The notes: generated from the letters alone by a model not told the origin. A stretch of 45,150 bases of DNA from Kutzneria sp. 744 (GCF_000568255.1 NZ_KK037166.1:2181857-2227006), one strand, 5' to 3'; shown: positions 1 through 8,655, numbered from the stretch's first letter. Numbers and translations: made by a program.

Positions 1-1
1 T

Positions 2-214
2 CTGCTGACCGGCAATCCGGAGAACAAGGAGACCGAGCTGCCGATCGACGTGCACGTGATCGAGGAGCCCGAGTTCTTCGACAAGTACGGCATCGCCAAG
101 GAAGGCGCGACCCTGGTGCGGCCGGACTTCGTGATCGCCTGGCGCAGCGTCGGCGAGGCGACCCTGGCGGAGCTGGAGAAGGCCTGGCGAACGGTGCTCG
201 ACCGGCCGGCCTGA
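2..214 (+). CDS. C-terminal end of a PheA/TfdB-type FAD-dependent monooxygenase (5' partial)
   Basis: The frame is open from the window edge to TGA at 212-214 and gives about 70 residues. The stretch LVRPDFVIAWRS near the end is typical of the thioredoxin-like C-terminal domain of aromatic-ring FAD monooxygenases of the phenol hydroxylase/PheA-TfdB type. The FAD-binding and substrate domains would lie upstream, outside the window. An FAD-linked oxidase and a carboxylesterase follow on the same strand, which suggests a small catabolic or tailoring set. The substrate cannot be inferred. Confidence 0.6.
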   Translation: MLTGNPENKETELPIDVHVIEEPEFFDKYGIAKEGATLVRPDFVIAWRSVGEATLAELEKAWRTVLDRPA

Positions 215-267
215 CCACGCGCTTTCGGGCAGCGCCCTGGGGCGGCTCCGGGATTAGCCTGGAGGGC

Positions 268-1626
268 GTGCTGATCGACGACCTACGCGCGGCGCTGCCG
301 GCGGACCGGGTGGTGACGGACCCGGACGTGCTCCGGAGCTACGCCCACGACGAGGCCGAATAGGCCCCGTACGAGCTGCCGAGGGCGATGGTGCGGCCGC
401 GCGGGGCCGAAGACGTGCAGGCGGCCGTGCGGGTGTGCATCGAACACGGGACGCCGCTGGTGACGAGGGGCGCGGGCACCGGCCTGTCGGGCGGGGCGAA
501 CGCGGTCGACGGCTGTGTCCTCATCGCCATGGACCAGCTGAACCGGATCAAGGAGATCGACCCGGTCGAGCGGCTGGCCGTGGTGGAGCCGGGCGTGGTC
601 AACGACGACCTCCGGGCCGCCGCGGCCGAGCAGAGCCTCTGGTACCCGCCGGATCCGGCCAGTTCGCCCTGGTCGACGATCGGCGGCAACGTGGCGACCA
701 ACGCCGGCGGCGTGTGCTGCGTGAAGTACGGCGTGACCCGTGACTACGTGCTGGGCATGCAGGTGGTCACGGGCACGGGCGAGATCGTCCGCCTCGGCCG
801 CCGGACGGCGAAGGGCGTGGCCGGCTACGACCTGGCCGGCCTGATGGTCGGCAGCGAGGGCACGCTGGGCGTGATCACGGAGATCACCGTGCGGCTGAAG
901 GCGAAGCGAACGGCGGAAACCACGGTCGCCGGCTACTTCGACTCGATCGTCCAGGCCGGCGCGGCCGCGGCGGCGGTCGTCGCGGCGGGTGTGGTGCCGT
1001 CGGCGCTGGAGCTGGTGGACAAGCACTGCCTCAAGGCCGTCGACGCCTGGAAGAACATGGGGCTGTCGGCGGAGGCGGAGGTGGTGCTGCTCGGCCGCAC
1101 GGACACGCCCGGCGACGGCGAGGCGACGACCATGCTCCGGTGCTTCGAGCAGGCCGGCGCGACCTGGGCGGCGATGTCCACGGACCAGGAGGAGGCGGAC
1201 GCCCTGTTCTCGGCCCGCCGCCTGGCCTATCCGGCGCTGGAGCGGCTGGGCCCGGTGCTCACGGAGGACGTGTGCGTGCCGACCCACAGGATCGCCGAGA
1301 TGCTGGGCCGGATCGAGGCGGCGGCCCGCAAGCACGACATCCTGATCGCCAACGTGGCGCACGTCGGTGACGGCAACCTGCACCCGCTGCTGATCACGCC
1401 GCTCGACGACGACAGCGCCCGCGCTCGGGCGCAGGCGGCGTTCGAGGACATCATCGGCGACGCGCTCCGACTCGGCGGCACGGTGACCGGCGAGCACGGC
1501 GTCGGCCTGCTCAAGCGACCGGGCCTGGTCCAAGAGCTCAGCCCGGCGGTGCTGGACATGCACCGCGCCGTGAAGAAGGCGCTCGACCCGCACGGAATCC
1601 TCAACCCTGGGAAGGTATTCGCGTGA
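268..1626 (+). CDS. FAD-linked oxidase (GlcD/D-lactate dehydrogenase type) with an in-frame TAG at codon 32
   Basis: The protein resembles FAD-binding oxidoreductases of the GlcD/D-lactate dehydrogenase family. It has the PCMH FAD-binding domain (VTRGAGTGLSGG, then STIGGNVATNAGG and GSEGTLGVITEI) and a C-terminal FAD-oxidase domain with NVAHVGDGNLHP and GTVTGEHGVG. Family-like sequence starts at GTG 268 (preceded by GGAGG-like bases) and reads about 31 codons to TAG at 361-363, where the family would have Trp (TGG). The same frame then continues uninterrupted. The longest intact reading starts at ATG 388 (412 residues) and lacks the first ~40 residues. The stop overlaps the next gene as GTGA. 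Whether the gene is functional from 388, decayed, or affected by a base-call error is open. Confidence 0.85.
361..363 (+). other. Premature TAG in the FAD-linked oxidase
   Basis: TAG falls in frame between codons reading AHDEAE and APYELP, where homologous enzymes normally carry Trp. A single G-to-A change from TGG explains it. The downstream frame is undamaged. Confidence 0.75.
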
Positions 1627-3020
1627 GCGTGATCAGCACCAGTTCCGGCCGCGTCCGCGGCGAGATCGTGGACGGCATCCACCGCTTCCGGTCCGTGCCC
1701 TACGCGGCGGCCCCCGAAGGCGCGCTGCGCTTCGCGAAGCCGCAACCGTCCACATGGGACGGTGAACGGGATGCCACGCAGCGCGGGCCGATCGCGCCGC
1801 AGACCGTCCACAAGCTGCCGGGCCTCGACCTGGGCGCCATTCTCGGCGGCGACAGCCCGCAGGGCGGCGACTTCCTGACCGTCGACGTCCACTCCCCCGA
1901 CCCGTCGGCCGGCGGCCTGCCGGTGATGGTGTTCATCCACGGCGGCGCTTTCGTCTACGGCACGGGATCGGCCGCGGTCTACGACGGCATGGCCTTCGCC
2001 CGTCGCGGCGTGGTCCTCGTGACGATCAACTACCGCCTCGGCATCGACGGTTTCCTTCCGCTGCACGGCGGTGACACCAACCTCGGCCTGCGTGACCAGA
2101 TCGCGGCGCTGCACTGGGTGCGGGACAACGCGTCCGCGTTCGGCGGCGACCCCGACAACGTCACGGTGTTCGGCGAGTCGGCCGGCGGCATGAGCATCGC
2201 GTGCCTACTGGGCTCGCCGCTGGCCCGTGGCCTGTTCCGACGGGCGATCGTGGAGTCCGGCCACCCGGACATGGTTCGCGCGCCGGAAAACGCCCGGCTG
2301 CTGGTGGACAAGGTGGCCGAGAGGCTGGGCGTGCCGGCGACCGCCGAGGCGTTCCGGCAGCTGTCCACACAACAGCTCCAGGAGGCGCAGACGGCGGTCA
2401 CGACGCCCGGCCAGGGGCCAGACCTCCGCGACGGCAACGGTTTCGACCCGGGCTACGCCTTCGCCCCGTTCCTGCCGGTGCTGGGCGACGACGTGCTGCC
2501 GACCAACGCCCGCGAGAACCTCAACCCCGACGTGGACCTGATCACCGGCCACAACGCCGAGGAGATGCGGCTCTACTTCGCGCCCAGCGGGCTGATCGAC
2601 GTGATCACCGACCAACAGGCGCTCGGGATCCTCGGCGCGACGCGGTCGGACGCGGCGGAAATCCTTGCCCGGTACGGACTCGGCGAGAAGCCGACCGGCG
2701 AGGTGTTCATCGCCGCCATGACCGATCTGGTGTTCGCCGACGGCGCCCGCCGGCTGGCCGAGGAGCACCCCGGCCAAGCCCACCGGTACCGCTTCGACTG
2801 GCGGTCGCCGCAGTTCGACGGCCGGCTCGGCGCGTGCCACGGCCTGGAGCTGCCGTTCGTCTTCGACACGTTGCCGAGCGCGGAAGCGCTGGTCGGGACC
2901 CAGCCGCCGCCGGAGCTGGCCAAGGAGATGAACGCGGCGTGGGTGCGGTTCGCCGAGACCGGCGACCCCGGCTGGGAGACCGGGGTCGTCCGGAGCTTCG
3001 GGGAGATCAGTGGTTCTTGA
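1623..3020 (+). CDS. Type B carboxylesterase
   Basis: This is a 465-residue alpha/beta-hydrolase of the carboxylesterase type B family (PF00135), which hydrolyses carboxylic esters. The oxyanion-hole motif FIHGGAF lies at about residues 104-110 and the nucleophile elbow GESAGG at about 184-189 (Ser186). Likely acid and base residues are Glu near 313 (GHNAEEM) and His near 405 (ACHGLELPF). The N-terminal RFRSVPYAAAP is family-typical. There is no signal peptide, so it is probably cytoplasmic. GTG 1623 overlaps the upstream TGA, implying translational coupling with the FAD oxidase. Its 3' end overlaps the convergent gene by 14 bp. The substrate is unknown. Confidence 0.92.
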   Translation: MSVISTSSGRVRGEIVDGIHRFRSVPYAAAPEGALRFAKPQPSTWDGERDATQRGPIAPQTVHKLPGLDLGAILGGDSPQGGDFLTVDVHSPDPSAGGLPVMVFIHGGAFVYGTGSAAVYDGMAFARRGVVLVTINYRLGIDGFLPLHGGDTNLGLRDQIAALHWVRDNASAFGGDPDNVTVFGESAGGMSIACLLGSPLARGLFRRAIVESGHPDMVRAPENARLLVDKVAERLGVPATAEAFRQLSTQQLQEAQTAVTTPGQGPDLRDGNGFDPGYAFAPFLPVLGDDVLPTNARENLNPDVDLITGHNAEEMRLYFAPSGLIDVITDQQALGILGATRSDAAEILARYGLGEKPTGEVFIAAMTDLVFADGARRLAEEHPGQAHRYRFDWRSPQFDGRLGACHGLELPFVFDTLPSAEALVGTQPPPELAKEMNAAWVRFAETGDPGWETGVVRSFGEISGS

Positions 3021-3387
3021 CGGTCGTGGTCGGGTAGGCCGGCGACGACTGCGGCTCGTGCGTCTTGGTCGTGGTGGTCTCCGTCGGGTACGTCGTGGTC
3101 CTGGTCGTCTCCGTCGGGTACGTCGTGGTTGAGCTCGGCGAGGCGAGCTTGGTCGTCGTCGTCGTCGGGTAGGCCGGCGACGACGTCGGCTCGGCGGTCT
3201 TGGTGGTCTCCGTCGGCTGCGACGTCACCGGGATCGACGTGGCCGGGCTGGTGGTCGTGGTCGGCGACGGCGAGCCGCCGGACGCCGAGGTCGCCGCCAT
3301 GGCGGCCGTGCCGGCCCCCAGCACGCCGACGGCGACCGCCGCCACCACGATGGCCTTCCGGGACCGCAGCACAGCGGGGATACGCAT
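3007..3387 (-). CDS. Secreted Thr/Ser/Pro-rich repetitive protein
   Basis: This is a 126-residue protein starting at ATG 3387, chosen because GAGAGGA lies about 6 nt upstream; an ATG 39 nt further up lacks such a site. Residues ~10-32 form a hydrophobic signal or anchor segment (AIVVAAVAVGVLGAGTAAMA). The rest is a low-complexity extracellular tail with repeats of YPTETT(T/R)TT and SSPAYPTTT. Such tails act as cell-wall-spanning spacers or glycosylated stalks. No catalytic domain is visible. It lies 79 bp downstream of a one-TM protein with a similar Thr-rich tail, itself downstream of an ECF sigma factor, so the three may form one operon. The function is unknown. Confidence 0.7.
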   Translation of the reverse strand: MRIPAVLRSRKAIVVAAVAVGVLGAGTAAMAATSASGGSPSPTTTTSPATSIPVTSQPTETTKTAEPTSSPAYPTTTTTKLASPSSTTTYPTETTRTTTYPTETTTTKTHEPQSSPAYPTTTVKNH

Positions 3388-3466
3388 GGGGTGTCCTCTC
3401 GATTTCGGATCTGACACCACTTCCATGCGGCCCGAGCCGGATCTGTTGCAGCGACCGCCGAAATTC

Positions 3467-3841
3467 TCAGCGCTCGATGGTCGTCACCGTGGTCACGGTC
3501 GTCTTGGTCGTGCTGGCCGGCGCGCTCGTGTCGTTCTGGTTGTGCTTGGTGGTCGTGGTCGGCGTCGTGACCACTGTGGACGTCGGCGACGGCAACGTCG
3601 TGGTGGACACGGGGACGGCCGGCGGCAGCTGCTGCACCGGCGGCGAATCGCCGCGCTGCAACAACACCAGGCTCACCACGACGACCCCCAGCACGGCCGC
3701 GGCCGTCAACACCGGCGCGAACCGGCGCAGCGGCCGCCGGGTCGAGGCGCGGGCCCGGATGGCCGGGCCGGACAGGGTGGAGTGTACCCGGTCGGCCCGA
3801 GCCGCCAGCAGCCGCCGCAGCTCGTCCTCCTCGTCACTCAT
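3467..3841 (-). CDS. Single-TM Thr-rich protein coupled to the ECF sigma gene (possible anti-sigma partner)
   Basis: This is a 124-residue protein. The N-terminal cytoplasmic part is charged (DEEDELRRLLAARADRVHS), a single TM helix follows at about residues 43-60 (VLTAAAVLGVVVVSLVLL), and the tail is an extracellular Thr-rich stretch. The ATG at 3841 overlaps the end of the sigma gene by 8 nt, so the two are translationally coupled. A small membrane protein coupled to an ECF sigma factor often has anti-sigma function. No zinc anti-sigma HxxxCxxC motif is present, so that role is inference only. Confidence 0.7.
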   Translation of the reverse strand: MSDEEDELRRLLAARADRVHSTLSGPAIRARASTRRPLRRFAPVLTAAAVLGVVVVSLVLLQRGDSPPVQQLPPAVPVSTTTLPSPTSTVVTTPTTTTKHNQNDTSAPASTTKTTVTTVTTIER

Positions 3842-4319
3842 GGCCCCTCCACACCCGTTCCGACGACCCCAGCACCGACCGCAGCGCCGCCAGGCCCCGG
3901 CTGACGTGGGCCCGAACGGTGCCCTCCCGGCAGCCCAGCACCGAGGCGATCTCCGTGTCGGTGAGGTCCTCGTAATAACGCAGCACGACCGCCGCTCGTT
4001 GCTGCCGGGGCAGTTTTCGCAGCTCACGGGCCAGGCGCTGGTCCGGCTCGTCCCAGCCGACCTCGACCCCGACCTCCGGGACCTCGGCCGTGAACCTGAT
4101 GTTGCGGGTGCTCCAGCGCCGCCGCCACGACAGGAACTCGTTGGTCACGGCCCGCCGCACATAGGCGTGGCGGTTGCCCTCCAGCGTCTCCCAGCGCGGG
4201 AAGACCCGGATCAGCACCTCCTGCACCAGGTCCTCGGCGTCGCCCTGCCCGCCACACAACAGCGTGGCGTAGCGGACCAGCGCCTGCTGGTGCTCATGCA
4301 CGAACTCGTCGAAGGACAT
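3834..4319 (-). CDS. ECF-type RNA polymerase sigma factor (SigE-family, sigma-70)
   Basis: This 161-residue protein has the two-domain layout of ECF sigma factors. Region 2 spans residues ~5-70 (FDEFVHEHQQALVRYA, GDAEDLVQEVL, FLSWRRR) and region 4 spans ~105-155 (LPRQQRAAVVLRYYEDLTD, EIASVLGCREGTVRAHVSRG). It matches the actinobacterial SigE-like subfamily in length and motifs. It directs RNA polymerase to a small regulon. No good Shine-Dalgarno precedes ATG 4319; the array of 77-bp units ends about 35 nt upstream. The downstream one-TM protein overlaps its stop. Confidence 0.92.
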   Translation of the reverse strand: MSFDEFVHEHQQALVRYATLLCGGQGDAEDLVQEVLIRVFPRWETLEGNRHAYVRRAVTNEFLSWRRRWSTRNIRFTAEVPEVGVEVGWDEPDQRLARELRKLPRQQRAAVVLRYYEDLTDTEIASVLGCREGTVRAHVSRGLAALRSVLGSSERVWRGHE

Positions 4320-4355
4320 CGCACCGCTAGACGCCGCAGGACCCCGATGCGTTGC

Positions 4356-4436
4356 TCACAGAACCTCCTCGCTAGCGCTCGGAGTATCTGCGAGCAGGCT
4401 CGCCGTGCTCGATGGCTCGCTCGCAAGCTCGCTCAC
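4356..4436 (-). CDS. Mini-ORF unit 4 (26 codons, Gly-to-Ser variant)
   Basis: Last unit of the array. One base differs (4379) and changes the TPGASEE stretch to TPSASEE. After its TGA a further GTG reading runs only 10 codons to TAG at 4327-4329. Coupling is therefore lost before the ECF sigma start at 4319. Confidence 0.38.
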   Translation of the reverse strand: MSELASEPSSTASLLADTPSASEEVL

Positions 4437-4513
4437 AGAACCTCCTCGCTAGCGCCCGGAGTATCTGCGAGCAGGCTCGCCGTGCTCGATGGCTCGCTCG
4501 CAAGCTCGCTCAC
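4433..4513 (-). CDS. Mini-ORF unit 3 (26 codons)
   Basis: Identical in sequence to units 1 and 2, with GTGA overlaps on both sides. Three exact copies imply recent tandem amplification or homogenisation. Confidence 0.38.
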   Translation of the reverse strand: MSELASEPSSTASLLADTPGASEEVL

Positions 4514-4590
4514 AGAACCTCCTCGCTAGCGCCCGGAGTATCTGCGAGCAGGCTCGCCGTGCTCGATGGCTCGCTCGCAAGCTCGCTCAC
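4510..4590 (-). CDS. Mini-ORF unit 2 (26 codons)
   Basis: Identical in sequence to unit 1 and shifted by 77 bp. Its GTG overlaps the TGA of unit 1, and its SD-like GAGGAGG is supplied by the end of unit 1. Translation of the array would proceed by termination-reinitiation at each GTGA. Confidence 0.38.
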   Translation of the reverse strand: MSELASEPSSTASLLADTPGASEEVL

Positions 4591-4667
4591 AGAACCTCCT
4601 CGCTAGCGCCCGGAGTATCTGCGAGCAGGCTCGCCGTGCTCGATGGCTCGCTCGCAAGCTCGCTCAC
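4587..4667 (-). CDS. Mini-ORF unit 1 (26 codons), coupled to hrpA stop
   Basis: GTG at 4667-4665 overlaps the hrpA TGA (GTGA). The frame encodes 26 residues beginning MSELASEP and ending GASEEVL, and its TGA overlaps the next unit's GTG. GAGGAGG lies about 4 nt before that next GTG, an excellent ribosome-binding context inside every unit. Nothing shows that the peptide is made or functional. The support is the exact 81-nt ORF length against the 77-nt period, and the same architecture at a second locus. I do not recognise the peptide. Confidence 0.4.
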   Translation of the reverse strand: MSELASEPSSTASLLADTPGASEEVL

Positions 4668-7600
4668 AGCTCGTCCATCGCCTTGTAGATCCGCTTCTCG
4701 GAGACCGGGTAGGCGGTGCCCAGGGTCTGCGCGAAGTAGCTGACCCGCAGCTCCTGGATCATCCAGCCGATCGTGCGCAGCGGCTTCTCCACCGGCTCGC
4801 CCGGTGGCACCGCGTCCAGCAGCGTCCGGTACTCGGCGTTGATCTCGGCGATCTCCTCGGTGCGCTGCACGTCCCGCTGCGGGTTCTCCGGCAGCTTCTC
4901 CAGCCGCCGCTCGATCGCCTTGAGGTAGCGCTCGACGTCCGCCAGCCGCTGGTAGCCGACCTCGGCCGCGAAATCGGCGTGGACCAGGCCGCGCAGCTGG
5001 GCCCGGATGTCCTTGACCGAGGCGTCCGGGGCGAACTTGGCCGCCGCCAGCTGCCGCTCCACGTCCTGCGCGGCGTTGAGGACCCGCCGCACCCGGTTGA
5101 CCACGTCCAGCACGGTCTCGTTCAGCCCGGCCCGGGCCCGGGCCAGCAGCTTCTCGAAGCCGGCCTGGTCGAACACGGGCCCGCCGCCGTCGGCGACGAG
5201 CTTGTCCACGGCCGTGGCGATGCAGTCGTTGAGCAGCGCCGGCACGCCGCCGTGCGGATTGCGGCTCAGGGTCAGCTTGGCGTCGTTGGTGAGGCTGCGG
5301 ACGACCATCTTCACCGGCGAGGGCAGCTGGAGCAGCAGCAGGCGCCGGGTGCCCAGCACCATGGCCGCCCGCTGCTGGGCGGCGCTGTCCAGCAGCTTCA
5401 CGTCCACGTGGTCGCCGCGGTCGACCAGCGACGGATACGTGGTGACCTCGTAGCCGGCGACGGCCTGCCGGTGCGTGCGCGGCACCGTGCCGAAGTCCCA
5501 GGTCGTGACGCCCGTGCGCTCGATGTCGTTGGGGGCGGCGGACAGGGCGGCGCGCATGGTGGCCCGCAGGTCCTCCTTGATCGCCGCCAGGTTCTTGCCC
5601 TCGGCCAGGGTCCGGTCCCGCTCGTCGACCACGTGGAAGGTGGTCTTGAGGTGGTCGGGCACCTGGTCCAGCTGCCACGCCTCGCGCGGGATCGTCACGC
5701 CGGACAACGCGCCCAGCTCGCGTTCCACCGACTCCAGCACGTGCTGGTCGTTCGGGCCCAGACGGTCCACCACGGCCTTGGCGAAGGTCGGGGCGGGCAC
5801 GAAGTTGCGGCGGATCTGCTTGGGCAGCGACTTGATCAGCGAGGTGACCAGCTCCAGCCGCAGGCCCGGGATCTGCCAGGCCAGGCCGTCGCCGTCGACC
5901 TGCCCGAGCACCGGCAACGGCACCCGCACGGTAACGCCGTCGGCGCGCTGCCCCGGCTCGAACCGGTAGGTCAGCGGCAGCTCGACGCCGCCCTGGGTCC
6001 AGTGGTCCGGGTAGTCGGCCGCGGTGACGCCGTCCGCATGGGAGTTGATCAGCATGTCCGGGTCGAACGTCAGCAGCTCCGGGTCTTCCCGGCGGGTCTT
6101 CTTCCACCAGGTGTCGAAGTGCCGCACCGAAACGACTTCCGCGCCGACCCGCTTGTCGTAGAAGTCGAACAGGGTCTCGTCGTCGACCTTGATGTTGCGC
6201 CGGCGGACCCGGTCCTCCAGCTTCTCCACGTCGTCGAGCAGCTTGCGGTTGTGGTGGAAGAACTGGTGGCTGGTGCGCCACTCGCCCTCGACCAGGGCGT
6301 GCCGGATGAACAGCTCGCGGCTCACCTCGGGGTCGATGCGGCCGTAGTTGATCCGCCGCGCGGCGACGATCGGCAGGCCGTACAGGGTGACCTTCTCGGT
6401 GGCGATCACCGCGCCCTGCTTGGCTTCCCAGTGCGGTTCGCTGTAGTTGCGCTTGACCAGGTGCGCGCCGAGCTTCTCGGCCCACTCCGGCTCGATCTTG
6501 GCCACCACCCGGGCCCACAGCCGGGAGGTCTCCACCAGTTCGGCGGCCATCACCCACTGCGGCTGCTGGCGGGACAGCGCGGAGCCGGGGAAGATCGCGA
6601 ACTTGGCGCCGCGCGCGCCGAGGTACTCGCTGGGTCCCTTGCGCGGCACGCCCTTCGTGACGACGTCCTTCATGCCCAGGTGCGACAGCAGGCCGGTCAG
6701 CAGCGACACGTGGATGCCGCGGGTGTCGATCTCGCCGCCGTTGAGCGACACGCCCTGGCCCTTGACCACCTGGCGCAGCTGGGCGTAGATGTCCTGCCAC
6801 TCGCGGACCCGCAGGTAGTTCAGGAACTCCGCCCGGCACATCTTGCGGAACTGGTTGGAGGACAGCTCTTTCTGCTGCTCCCGCAGGTAGTTCCACAGGT
6901 TCAGGAAGCTGATGAAGTCGCTGTCCGGGTCCCGGAACCGGGCGTGCTGCTGCTGGGCCTGCTCCTGCTGCTCGGTCGGCCGCTCGCGCGGGTCCTGAAT
7001 GGACAGTGCGGCGGCGATCACCATGACCTCGCGCACACAGCCGTTCTCCTCGGCGGCGACGACCATGCGGGCCAGCCGGGGGTCGACCGGCAGCTGGGCC
7101 AGCCGGCGGCCGATGGCCGTCAGCTTGTCCTTCTCGAGGGCGCCCAGCTCCTGCAGCAGGCCGATGCCGTCGTTGATGTTGCGGCGGTCCGGCGGGTCGA
7201 TGAACGGGAAGGCCGCGATGTCGCCGAGGCCGGCGGCGATCATCTGGAGGATGACCGAGGCCAGGTTGGTGCGCAGGATCTCGGGATCGGTGAACTCCGG
7301 CCTGCTCTCGAAGTCCTCCTCCGAGTAGAGCCGGATGCAGATGCCCTCGGAGACCCGGCCGCAGCGGCCCTTGCGTTGGTTGGCCGAGGCCTGCGAGATG
7401 GCCTCGATCGGCAGCCGCTGCACCTTGAGCCGGTGGCTGTAGCGGGAGATGCGGGCGTTGCCCGGGTCGATCACGTACTTGATGCCGGGCACCGTCAGGG
7501 AGGTCTCGGCGACGTTGGTGGACAGCACGACGCGGCGGCCGGTGTGGCGCTGGAACACGCGATGCTGCTCGCCGACCGAGAGCCGGGCGTACAGGGGCAG

Positions 7601-8596
7601 GATCTCGGTGTTCCTCAGGTCCTGTTTGGACAGTGCGTCCGCGGTGTCGCGGATCTCCCGCTCACCGGACAGGAACACCAGGATGTCGCCCGGGCCCTCG
7701 GCCTGGAGCTCGTCCACCGCGTCGAGAATGGCCTGCACCTGGTCGCGGTCCGGGTCGGCGTCCGGGTCCTCGGGGTCGATGATCGGCCGGTAGCGGGTCT
7801 CCACCGGGTAGGTGCGGCCCGAGACCTCGACGATCGGGGCGTCGCCGAAGTGCCGGGAGAACCGCTCCGGGTCGATCGTGGCCGAGGTGATGATCACCTT
7901 GAGGTCGGGGCGGCGCGGCAGCAGCTGCTTGACGTAGCCCATGATGAAGTCGATGTTCAGGCTGCGCTCGTGCGCCTCGTCGATGATCAGCGTGTCGTAG
8001 CGGGACAGCAGCCGGTCGCTCTGGATCTCGGCCAGCAGGATGCCGTCGGTCATGAGCTTGACCAGCGTCTCGTCGCCGACCTGGTCGGTGAAGCGGACCT
8101 TGTAGCCCACCACCTGGCCCAGCTCGGTGTGCAGCTCCTCGGCCACCCGCTCGGCCACCGTGCGGGCGGCGATCCGGCGCGGCTGGGTGTGACCTATCAC
8201 GCCGCGCACGCCCCGGCCCAGCTCCAGGCAGATCTTGGGCAGCTGGGTCGTCTTGCCGGAGCCGGTCTCGCCGGCCACGATCACGACCTGGTTGTCGCGG
8301 ATCACGTCCAGGATGTCCTGCCGGCGCTGGCTGACCGGCAGTTCCTCCGGGTAGCTGATGCGCGGCACCGCCGCCACCCGGGCGGCCAGCTTGGCCTGCG
8401 CGGCCAGCACCTCGTCGTCGATCTGCTCCAGCGCGGCGCGGCGCTTCGCCTCGTCACGGATCTTGTTGGCGCCGTCGACGCGCCGACGCAGCCGATGCTC
8501 GTCGCGCAGCATCAGCTGGGGCAGTTCGAAGGGGGCAGCAGTCACCGGTAGCGATCCCATTTGGTTTCTCAGGGTAGTCACCCGCGGTTCGGACAC
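4664..8596 (-). CDS. hrpA: ATP-dependent RNA helicase HrpA (DEAH box)
   Basis: At 1310 residues it has the usual length of bacterial HrpA, a DEAH-box RNA helicase acting on structured RNA or ribosomes. Walker A GETGSGKTTQLP lies at about residues 109-120, with DEAHERS near 207, motif III SAT (ITSATIDPERF) and motif VI QRKGRCGRVSEG. The helicase-associated HA2/OB region and the long DUF3418 C-terminal domain follow. The GTG at 8596 is the longest start; ATG at 8560 is an alternative, and neither has a convincing SD (GGAGGGG lies ~16 nt before the GTG). It is divergent from the next gene by 59 bp. Its TGA is shared with the first 77-bp unit. Confidence 0.96.
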   Translation of the reverse strand: MSEPRVTTLRNQMGSLPVTAAPFELPQLMLRDEHRLRRRVDGANKIRDEAKRRAALEQIDDEVLAAQAKLAARVAAVPRISYPEELPVSQRRQDILDVIRDNQVVIVAGETGSGKTTQLPKICLELGRGVRGVIGHTQPRRIAARTVAERVAEELHTELGQVVGYKVRFTDQVGDETLVKLMTDGILLAEIQSDRLLSRYDTLIIDEAHERSLNIDFIMGYVKQLLPRRPDLKVIITSATIDPERFSRHFGDAPIVEVSGRTYPVETRYRPIIDPEDPDADPDRDQVQAILDAVDELQAEGPGDILVFLSGEREIRDTADALSKQDLRNTEILPLYARLSVGEQHRVFQRHTGRRVVLSTNVAETSLTVPGIKYVIDPGNARISRYSHRLKVQRLPIEAISQASANQRKGRCGRVSEGICIRLYSEEDFESRPEFTDPEILRTNLASVILQMIAAGLGDIAAFPFIDPPDRRNINDGIGLLQELGALEKDKLTAIGRRLAQLPVDPRLARMVVAAEENGCVREVMVIAAALSIQDPRERPTEQQEQAQQQHARFRDPDSDFISFLNLWNYLREQQKELSSNQFRKMCRAEFLNYLRVREWQDIYAQLRQVVKGQGVSLNGGEIDTRGIHVSLLTGLLSHLGMKDVVTKGVPRKGPSEYLGARGAKFAIFPGSALSRQQPQWVMAAELVETSRLWARVVAKIEPEWAEKLGAHLVKRNYSEPHWEAKQGAVIATEKVTLYGLPIVAARRINYGRIDPEVSRELFIRHALVEGEWRTSHQFFHHNRKLLDDVEKLEDRVRRRNIKVDDETLFDFYDKRVGAEVVSVRHFDTWWKKTRREDPELLTFDPDMLINSHADGVTAADYPDHWTQGGVELPLTYRFEPGQRADGVTVRVPLPVLGQVDGDGLAWQIPGLRLELVTSLIKSLPKQIRRNFVPAPTFAKAVVDRLGPNDQHVLESVERELGALSGVTIPREAWQLDQVPDHLKTTFHVVDERDRTLAEGKNLAAIKEDLRATMRAALSAAPNDIERTGVTTWDFGTVPRTHRQAVAGYEVTTYPSLVDRGDHVDVKLLDSAAQQRAAMVLGTRRLLLLQLPSPVKMVVRSLTNDAKLTLSRNPHGGVPALLNDCIATAVDKLVADGGGPVFDQAGFEKLLARARAGLNETVLDVVNRVRRVLNAAQDVERQLAAAKFAPDASVKDIRAQLRGLVHADFAAEVGYQRLADVERYLKAIERRLEKLPENPQRDVQRTEEIAEINAEYRTLLDAVPPGEPVEKPLRTIGWMIQELRVSYFAQTLGTAYPVSEKRIYKAMDEL

Positions 8597-8655
8597 GCGC
8601 GTGGTTTTCTCTCCCCTCCAGTCTAGGTGACCGGCGGGCCTGCCATGATCTGCTG

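Larger units (their letters stand above)
4354..4661 (-). repeat. Four tandem 77-bp units (GTGA-overlap mini-ORF array)
   Basis: There are four back-to-back 77-bp copies, starting at 4354, 4431, 4508 and 4585 on the plus-strand text. They are identical except for one substitution at 4379. The array begins exactly at the hrpA stop codon and ends about 35 nt before the ECF sigma ATG. Read on the minus strand, each unit begins TGAGCGAGCTTGCGAGC and ends GAGGAGGTTCTG, so the unit junction is CTG-TGA and contains GTGA. Each unit has a short hairpin (GCGAG, 4-nt loop, CTCGC). A diverged single copy (56 of 77 positions identical) lies at 27964-28040. Confidence 0.95.

Noticed and set aside
4354-4661. 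Tandem repeats as a CRISPR array
   Set aside because: The units are contiguous with no unique spacers, the period is 77 bp, and there are no cas genes nearby.
4587-6896. Long open frame antisense or out of frame within hrpA (769 codons)
   Set aside because: It is a high-GC shadow with Arg/Gly/Pro-rich text; hrpA accounts for this DNA. Only its last 26 codons coincide with the mini-ORF unit.
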